Both the position numbers and the translations under genes were made by a program. A model generated the notes under the pieces. That model was not told where the DNA came from, did not search any database, and saw only the letters and a program-made list of their open reading frames with translations. 64,000 bases of DNA from Tupaia tana. Lineage: Eukaryota > Chordata > Mammalia > Scandentia > Tupaiidae. The stretch's first letter is position 1. Every line of letters starts with the position of its first letter. Positions 57,862 to 64,000 of this stretch are shown in pieces. The stretch is from the NCBI GenBank assembly GCA_026018925.1, contig JAKSZU010000009.1, positions 37,862,194 to 37,926,193 on the forward strand. Reading direction: 5' to 3'.

Positions 57862-57912
57862 CAAGACAGTGATAATGCTAATATGTCACCACAATCTCCA
57901 GTATCATCTGAG
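57862..57912 (+). CDS. LRCH2: LRCH2 exon 10 of 14 in window (51-nt exon)
   Basis: Seventeen codons QDSDNANMSPQSPVSSE, phase 0 on both sides. Acceptor atattttag at 57853-57861, donor gtacaa at 57913 is weaker than the other donors. Ser-Pro pairs again. Symmetric mini-exon, in-frame skippable together with or without exon 9. Confidence 0.9.
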
Positions 57913-58823
57913 GTACAAGTTCTGTTTTTATATGTTTTATGTGTTTTTATGTATGTTTATATGTCTTATATGTTTTCTGCATTTTACATAGGGTTCTTCT
58001 TTGCCTCCTCTCTCTAACCTCATCTTTTTTTACAACATGATTTATTCACCCATATTTTAAAGTCCATGGTAGGTTACTTTGTACAGAACATTTAACCTAT
58101 AAAAAAAAATCTATGATTGCTATTCTTTTGTATACGTACTTATAATAAATGTCACTTGTTTATGATTTTCTTTTTGAAAAATGTCTATAGATCACAGAAC
58201 ATAATGTACTTTATAAAATAAATGCATTCAAATTAATCCATACATTAAAACAATGGATTACTTTAAAATTTTAAATCTGAAAAAAGTACATCAGCATTGT
58301 GCAATGGCCTTTGGTTTTTCTTGTAACCAGTAAGGTCTGAAAGCAATGCAAGAGAAACTTCCTTTTTCCACGAGAAACATCCCTGCCGTGGGTTGTTCCT
58401 ATCGACAGGAGGTTACACATTTCCTGACATCTTAGACCTAAGCAGAGATATGAGCAGAACAGGTATACAGATGTTCAAGTTTGCAGAATATTGATCAAAG
58501 ACACTGGTTGTTTGAACAACTGAGTCTTCTAATTTAGTTAAATCTATTTCTTTACAGCAAGAAATAAATTCATAAAATTCTATACAGTATCTCTTCTACT
58601 TCAGATTTCCTTGTTTAGTACTCTAAAATATAGTATTGACATTAGTAAATGTGATTACCCATTCATTCAGTGAATTCAGGACTTCATCTAAGTGTTTGGT
58701 CCAAATTCACTCTATAATTTTTGGTTACATAGATAGTATTTCCTTATATGTAGGTGGTGTTGCTTTTTTTTTTTTAATCCAGGATTTTTTTCTCTGTTAT
58801 TTTGGGTAATGCACGCTATAATA
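57913..58823. other. LRCH2 intron after exon 10, SINE-free
   Basis: About 900 nt without a recognisable repeat. 58290-58530 is GC-richer than its surroundings (gagaaacatccctgccgtgg). Confidence 0.5.
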
Positions 58824-59049
58824 TATTTTTTTATTTTTTAATTTTGCTAGAGGGCTTGTGTACTCACCAGAGAAAGAGGGAGAAAGCATTCCCGCTATGG
58901 CACATGCTCATACTACAATCCCTTCTCCTCCATTTCTCCCTCCCATCAGGATTTTGGGCACACATGCACACGCACTCAGTGTGTTCTCAAGCCACCAGGT
59001 CTGATACCCACACAGCTGGCCACCGTAATCACCATATCATAAGCTGGCC
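58824..59049 (-). mobile_element. Type 3 SINE
   Basis: gctagagggcttgtgtactc to atcataagctggccc. Confidence 0.8.
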
Positions 59050-59291
59050 CACATTGTAAAGCTTTTAAATGGCCTTGAACATTAGATATTTTTAACTTTA
59101 TAATTTATTATTTACATTTAATTTTGGGCATTAGTTTTATCAGATGTTTCTAAATTATTCATATGGTAGGGAAAATGGTATATATTCTTTTAGAAAATGA
59201 TTTAAATTAGGATATTCTAAAATTAGTTTTTGTCATATGCTTTTGTAAATTTTTTCTTTTAAGTTATAACACATGTAAGCATATCAGTAAC

Positions 59292-59365
59292 TATTAGGTC
59301 ATTGAGAAAGTCATGACTTATTTTTCTATGCAAAAATGCATCATAACTTTCCCGATGACCCAATA
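59292..59365. mobile_element. Mariner-like MITE (family M), complete
   Basis: A copy of about 74 nt: tattaggtcattgagaaagt at the left, cataactttcccgatgaccc and aata at the right, centre ttctatgcaaaaatgcat. TA-flanked ends as expected for Tc1/mariner. Confidence 0.8.
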
Positions 59366-59699
59366 CTATTTATTTGCCTTTTGCTTTAGGGTTCATGATC
59401 TGTGCTCATAGGGGAGAGAATTAGTGCAGATTTTCTCCAGTAAATTATATTGTTCTTATAATGTATTTTTTCTTGCATTGGCATAAGTGAAATTTTTATT
59501 TAGGAATTCATAAGAACTTGACCAAAATAATGATGACAGACTGTGGGGCCTGTGAATGTATAGGATGGTGAGCACGTATTTTGATAGCTTAGCTAACGTT
59601 CAGCTTGAACTACTATCATATGTTAATCAGGAGAAGATTCAGATAATCCACAGGGTTCTGATTGGTTCAATTTCATGTGTATGAGGATAATTGTACAGC

Positions 59700-59874
59700 C
59701 AACTGATATAGTGCTTTACTACTAACAGAAAGTGCTTGTTCATACACTCGAACCTAAAAGCAGGCCTATGAACTAGGTATCACCCTTGTCATTTTACAGC
59801 TAAAGAGACTATAACTTTCTAAAAGACCTTAATCAGTAAATGGCCAAGAAGTGACTGAAGGATAGGCCCTTACT
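59700..59874. mobile_element. MIR SINE
   Basis: gtcattttacagctaaagag and ccttaatcagtaaatggcca match the MIR core. Confidence 0.6.
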
Positions 59875-59958
59875 TATTAGGTCATCGGTAAAGTCATGAC
59901 ATATTTTTCCATGCTTATCTATGCAAAAATGCATCATGACTTTCCCAACGACCCAATA
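59875..59958. mobile_element. Mariner-like MITE (family M), complete
   Basis: tattaggtcatcggtaaagt at the left and atcatgactttcccaacgac then ccaata at the right. The centre carries a short extra piece (ttccatgcttatctatgc). It separates two MIR copies. Confidence 0.8.
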
Positions 59959-60019
59959 CTTGATTACTTTATAGAGCTGTTGCACAGATTAAATATGATG
60001 CTGATGAAATTACATTATT

Positions 60020-60185
60020 TTAATCACTTCACAGTTTACAAAGTAATTTCATTTAGTTATCTCTTTTAATCTTCACAACTTCCCTTTTGAAAAATGAAGA
60101 AAAATCACAGAGAAATTAAATGTGCTCAGGTCAAAGTCTAAGCTCTCTGACTCCAAGTTCAGACTAGTATACCACCAAGTTTTGC
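60020..60185. mobile_element. MIR SINE
   Basis: ttatctcttttaatcttcac, aatgaagaaaaatcacagag and tgctcaggtcaaagtctaag match the MIR core. Confidence 0.65.
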
Positions 60186-60683
60186 ACAGCTCACCATGTG
60201 TGAAAGCTCTATGAAACAATGTGCATTCAAATAGAAGACATGATAGTTATTATCTATCATTCTGCAACCCCTATTAGTATGAAATGTAGATTGGCCTCAG
60301 ATTACCCCTTGTTAAGTGTCAAGTCATACTAGATACCAAGTAAATGTTACCGAAGTCATTTATCTTTTCATTGAGGCTTACTTCATTTTATTTTTGGAGA
60401 CTTCAATCTAGTTCTTCTTTCAAAAACTAATGTCACTTTGGTAATGATTTTCTTTTTAATTTCCTCATACTATGAGGAAAACAATTTAAAGGCATGTGTA
60501 GTCAGTTGGCACATATTTATTGACCTTTCAAAAGTGAAATGTACCAACTTGAGTCAAAATGCAAATTACCTTTCTCTACTCCATTCATGGCAAAAGTGAA
60601 TATTCGTCAAAATTAGAGTAGATGTAATTAAGTCCCTTGATTATTTTGAAAGAAAAGAGGCATTATTTGTTTTCTGTTTTTAG
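60186..60683. other. LRCH2 intron before exon 11, SINE-free
   Basis: No recognised repeat; runs into the exon 11 acceptor. Confidence 0.5.
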
Positions 60684-60741
60684 GAATATGACAGAACTGA
60701 TGGTTTTTCACATGGTCCCTTTGGCTTGAAGCCTAGATCAG
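60684..60741 (+). CDS. LRCH2: LRCH2 exon 11 of 14 in window (58-nt exon)
   Basis: Nineteen codons plus one base: EYDRTDGFSHGPFGLKPRS. Acceptor tgtttttag at 60675-60683, donor gtaaat at 60742. The PFGLKPRS motif is shared by LRCH family members just before the CH-domain lead-in. Leaves phase 1, completed in exon 12 to Ala. Confidence 0.92.
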
Positions 60742-61493
60742 GTAAATATAGATTCTGTAAATAAAACGTATTGGTTGTGTTTGAAACTAGAGTTTCCCAG
60801 CTTAAATGGGATTGATTCCATAGTTTTAAATACACATAGATTCTTTCCCATCTCCTAAAAGTAATTTTCTCTTAACCTTATTTGTCTTTCCAATTCCCAT
60901 TCCCATTTCTTTCTTCCTCTTTACCTTCAAGCTCCTGAAACCTCAGCTTTTTGCCTTAGATATACTGCAGTCTTATTTCTACTCTACTGTGACTGCTGTT
61001 AGAATGACCACTCTGCCAGCAGACCAAACACTGTTTGAAATTATAGCACTTCATTATATTGTGGTTTTAAAAAGGGATCTTTTCGCATTTGGCAAGCCCA
61101 AAAGAAAATGGATCCATGTTACTTGGCAAGGTATTGAATTATAGTTTTTATTCCTGAATAACTGTATTGACCTTCAAGAATAATTTCCTTTTTCTTTAAA
61201 GATAAAAGCCTGACATATGTTCAATAATCATTTTAACCTGGGTCATAAGTTTCTAATAACGTATGTGTAAGAACATGTGTAGGTGGTAGAAATCATTATA
61301 CTTACTTGTCTTCCCGGTTGCTTTCAATTATGCAGATAGAGTTCAAATATATTCTGTACTGTTGTTAATGTATTAATAATTAATTATGTTTTATGTAATT
61401 TTATACTGATGTTTTTATCATTCCTTTTCCCCCCCTCGATGGTTACTTCTTCCTGTTTGCTTTGTAACAAGATAGGAATTTCTGTTTTTATAG
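60742..61493. other. LRCH2 intron between exons 11 and 12
   Basis: 752-nt intron with no tRNA-SINE. Pyrimidine-rich piece at 60870-60930; possible old hAT or L2 trace near 60940-61060. Confidence 0.5.
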
Positions 61494-61606
61494 CTTTTAG
61501 CCGCTCATCTCGCCAGGAATATGGGGCAGCAGATCCGGGATTTACCATGAGAAGAAAGATGGAACATTTACGGGAAGAGCGAGAGCAAATACGACAACTT
61601 CGCAAC
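61494..61606 (+). CDS. LRCH2: LRCH2 exon 12 of 14 in window (coiled-coil lead-in)
   Basis: Encodes (A)FSRSSRQEYGAADPGFT, then MRRKMEHLREEREQIRQLRN. Acceptor tttttatag at 61485-61493, donor gtaagt (perfect) at 61607. The second half is a strongly charged helix with heptad-like M/L/I positions that directly precedes the CH domain, as in other LRCH proteins. Confidence 0.94.
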
Positions 61607-61792
61607 GTAAGTCAGATTGAGCTTTCTTATCTGCTTTATAGAAAAAAAATGGGTTTTACATGTAAAATTAATAAGGTATATTGACTTTATTGTCAATATT
61701 CTTTATAATATTTGGGTTACATAATGATTAGTGACATAAATATATGACATGTTTAGATAGAACAACTGTGATTGATTCCCATTTCTTTGTAG

Positions 61793-61930
61793 AATCTTGA
61801 ATCCAGGTTAAAGGTAATTTTGCCTGATGACATTGGAGCTGCACTGATGGATGGGGTTGTTCTTTGCCATTTAGCCAATCATATAAGGCCACGCTCTGTA
61901 GCTAGTATTCATGTACCATCACCAGCAGTG
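61793..61930 (+). CDS. LRCH2: LRCH2 exon 13 of 14 in window (CH domain, first part)
   Basis: Forty-six codons: NLESRLKVILPDDIGAALMD, then GVVLCHLANHIRPRSVASIH and VPSPAV. This is the first half of a type-3-like calponin homology domain: the hydrophobic LMDGVVLCHLAN helix and the conserved Arg-Pro turn are plain. Acceptor ttctttgtag at 61783-61792, donor gtaagt at 61931. Isolated CH domains like this usually serve in protein binding or signalling rather than F-actin binding. Confidence 0.96.
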
Positions 61931-62085
61931 GTAAGTTTTGTCTATGTTTGTTAGTTCTCTAAAAAAAGATGTACCTTCTTAAAACTGTCTTTAAGTAATA
62001 TTCCTCAGTATATTCAATTTTCAGTTTTGAGAAATTTCTGTATAAAAATGCCTAAAAATTCATCTTTTCCCCTGTTTCTTTACAG

Positions 62086-62163
62086 CCCAAACTGAGCATG
62101 GCAAAATGTCGAAGAAATGTAGAAAATTTTCTTGATGCTTGTAAAAAGTTGGGTGTTTCACAG
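62086..62163 (+). CDS. LRCH2: LRCH2 exon 14 of 14 in window (CH domain, second part)
   Basis: Twenty-six codons: PKLSMAKCRRNVENFLDACK, then KLGVSQ. Acceptor tttctttacag at 62075-62085, donor gtaatt at 62164. It continues the CH domain through the conserved N-V-E-N-F-L helix. The CH domain is not finished: the final segment, which in the family starts near ERLCLPHHILEEKG, must lie beyond position 64000, as nothing matching it is seen in 62164-64000. Confidence 0.95.
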
Positions 62164-62347
62164 GTAATTATGGTTTATGTAACAAAATGATCATTTAAAT
62201 ATTAATTACATGCAAACTGGAGTTCTTCACAATACCAATGAATAATGCTTTATGAACATGAAAATTAATGCCCTCTCTTGGTATCCTCTACTAAGTTCCG
62301 GTTCTAACCAAAGCATCTATCTAATGAATATATGGTATTTTGAGTAT

Positions 62348-62539
62348 GTTTTTTATTATTTATTTATTTGATTTAATTAATTTATTTTTAATATTTTTAA
62401 GTTTGCTATAGGGCACGTGTGCCCACCAGAGACGGGGGTGGGGGGGGAGTGAGAAAGCAAGCCACCAGATCTGGGACTTGAACCACAATTGGCCATGTGG
62501 GAGTCCAGCACCTCAACCACCTCACCACCTGCTATCCCC
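62348..62539 (-). mobile_element. Type 2 SINE
   Basis: gctatagggcacgtgtgccc to ccacctgctatcccc; G-run in body. Confidence 0.88.
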
Positions 62540-62556
62540 ACATATATGTACTTTTT

Positions 62557-62767
62557 AAGATTATTTATTTCTTCAATGATCGAGAAAGAGAGAAAAAGGT
62601 ACCTCCCAATAGGATTGTCACATAACAATCCTCCCTGAGTCTGCACAAGCCCAGATCATGTACATGCATGTGCCTGGTCTGGCATGTACGGAGAGGCCCA
62701 AGGACACAAATTTAGAACCTTCTCATGTGGTTCCAGTTGTGTTACTGTTGTGCCATTGTCTGGCTCC
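62557..62767 (-). mobile_element. Type 3 SINE
   Basis: ggtacctcccaataggattg to gccattgtctggctcc. Confidence 0.7.
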
Positions 62768-62776
62768 TCATGATTT

Positions 62777-62844
62777 TTAAAAAATTATTTTATTTAACTT
62801 TATTTATTTATTTTCATTTGACCAGAGAAGGACAGAGTGAGAGA

Positions 62845-62885
<41 letters not shown>

Positions 62886-62976
62886 TGAGAAAGCAAGCCT
62901 CCAGATCCGGGACTCGAATCGTGGTCAGCCACGTGGGAGCCCAATGCCCTTAACTACCACACCATCTGCTGGCCCC
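62777..62976 (-). mobile_element. Type 2 SINE
   Basis: Long GA tract; ends ccatctgctggccccc; flanked by tgatttttaaa-like repeat. Confidence 0.9.
62846..62882. repeat. (GA)n microsatellite within a SINE
   Basis: Expanded CT/GA tract of the Type 2 SINE at 62777-62976. Confidence 0.9.
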
Positions 62977-62980
62977 CAGT

Positions 62981-63243
62981 GATTTTTTTTAAGAGAGATT
63001 TTTGCTAGAGGGCACGTGTGCTCACTGGAGAGACAGAGGCAGAGAGACAGAACGTGAGAAATCATCCCCAGCGGGGGATGGCCACACTGCAATCCCTTGT
63101 CCTCCATTCTCCTCTTGGGCATGCGTGCACACACATGGTGTGAGTTTGCCTGGTGTGAGTTTAAGCTGCCGAGTCTGGGACTCAAACTGCTGTCAACTAC
63201 ATGGAAGTTCAGTGATATAACCATTACACCATCTGCTGTTACC
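62981..63243 (-). mobile_element. Type 1 SINE
   Basis: gctagagggcacgtgtgctc to ccatctgctgttaccc; short duplication ggtgtgagttt. Confidence 0.9.
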
Positions 63244-63454
63244 CCTAATGAATGTTTTTAACTTTCCTTTAAAGTCAGCTATAAAATAGTTGCACATATG
63301 GAAAAGTTTACTAGTCATGCACATCATTGACTACATAGAACTTAGTGACGATGATTATGATGCCCTTGCTACTGTCATTGCTTTTTCTGCTAAAGGACGT
63401 TTAGTCTCCTTTGTCAATCTATGGATAGACCTAGAAGATATATATTCAGCGTCG

Positions 63455-63714
63455 GGAACCAGCAGTTAGCATAATGGCTATGTCGCTGGATTCCCACGTA
63501 GTCGACCGCGGTTCGCGTCCTGGACCCGGTGGCTTAAAACTCACGCCGGGCGCGTGTGCGTGCATGCCCAATCCCGAGAGGAGAATGGAGGAGAAGGGAT
63601 TGTGGCGTGACCATCCCCCCTGGGGGGTGATTTCTCGCTTTCTGTCTCTCTGTCTCTGTCTGTCTGTCGAGCGCACGCACCCTATGGCGAAAAAACCTCT
63701 CCAAAAAAAAAAAA
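63455..63714 (+). mobile_element. Type 1 SINE, CpG-rich
   Basis: gggaaccagcagttagcata to ccctatggcgaaaaaacctc; few CpGs lost. Confidence 0.94.
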
Positions 63715-63842
63715 GATTATTCAGTGTGAATGCCATTTTAACTTTATTTAAAATGTCAAACTGGAAGTCTTAGTAAGATATTTTGGTAATACCTGCATGG
63801 AAAACCTGGAATTTGTAGGAATTAGCTTATATTTCACATAAA

Positions 63843-64000
63843 AAAAATTTTTTGGAGAGGTTTTTGCTATAGGGTGCATGTGCTCGCCAGAGAGAGAGAG
63901 AGAGATAGAAAGCGAGAAATCACCCCCCGGTGGGGGTGGCCACGCCGCAGTCCCTTCTCCTCCATTTTCCTCTGGGGATCTTGGACACACATGCACATGC
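63843..64000 (-). mobile_element. Type 1 SINE, cut by window end
   Basis: gctatagggtgcatgtgctc onward; head lies beyond 64000. Confidence 0.9.

Noticed and set aside
61409-61684. ORF spanning exon 12
   Set aside because: Only 61494-61606 is exon; the flanks are intron read-through.
62164-64000. Search for the final LRCH2 CH-domain exon
   Set aside because: Nothing in this stretch encodes the expected ERLCLPHHILEEKG-like start; the exon must lie further right.

Overview
The window is a stretch of mammalian genome: AT-rich, interrupted by introns, and packed with retroposons. It contains one protein-coding gene on the + strand, part of LRCH2 (leucine-rich repeat and calponin homology domain protein 2). 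I recovered 14 exons (about 1,177 coding nt, 392 codons) whose splice phases join without a break. They run from the linker after the LRR domain into the calponin-homology (CH) domain. The 5' LRR exons lie left of the window and the last coding exon(s) lie right of it. LRCH2 is X-linked in human, so this is probably X chromosome (inference).

The dominant repeats are tRNA-derived SINEs, about 110 copies on both strands. I use three working names. Type 1 is about 260-280 nt; it starts GGGACCAGCAGTTAGCGTAA, has a Pol III B box (GGTTCGAGTCC) and ends CCTATAGCAAAAACCTCTCC plus A-tail. Type 2 is about 170-190 nt; it starts GGGCCAGCAGGTGGCATGG and ends CTGGTCAAATTAAAATAAA. Type 3 groups older, diverged relatives. 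None is a primate Alu, carnivore CAN, lagomorph C, equid ERE or afrotherian SINE as I know them. A single fossil 7SL-derived dimer (17285-17512) points to Euarchontoglires. Together these best fit a colugo (Dermoptera, CYN-type SINEs); that is an inference from memory, about 0.55 confident.

Layout. 1-8211: intron with SINEs, an ancient repeat, mariner-type MITEs and a degenerate endogenous retrovirus fragment. 8212-9166: four clustered exons. 15397-15504: one exon. 15505-30353: large intron with the 7SL dimer, several LTR-like blocks and an intact-ORF RPL22 retrocopy (minus strand, 24572-26713) whose 5' end is joined to a SINE inside one shared target-site duplication. 30354-30419: one exon. 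30420-43246: intron with long antisense L1 remains. 43247-43490: two exons. 53369-53413 and 57862-57912: two small exons. 60684-62163: four exons, the last three encoding the coiled-coil lead-in and most of the CH domain. 62164-64000: intron with SINEs.

No CRISPR array, operon, bacterial or viral gene cluster or other exotic system is visible. The best leads are retrotransposition events: the RPL22-SINE chimera, SINEs nested in SINEs, an L1 inside a SINE, a local duplication embedded in a SINE, and a palindromic mariner MITE family.
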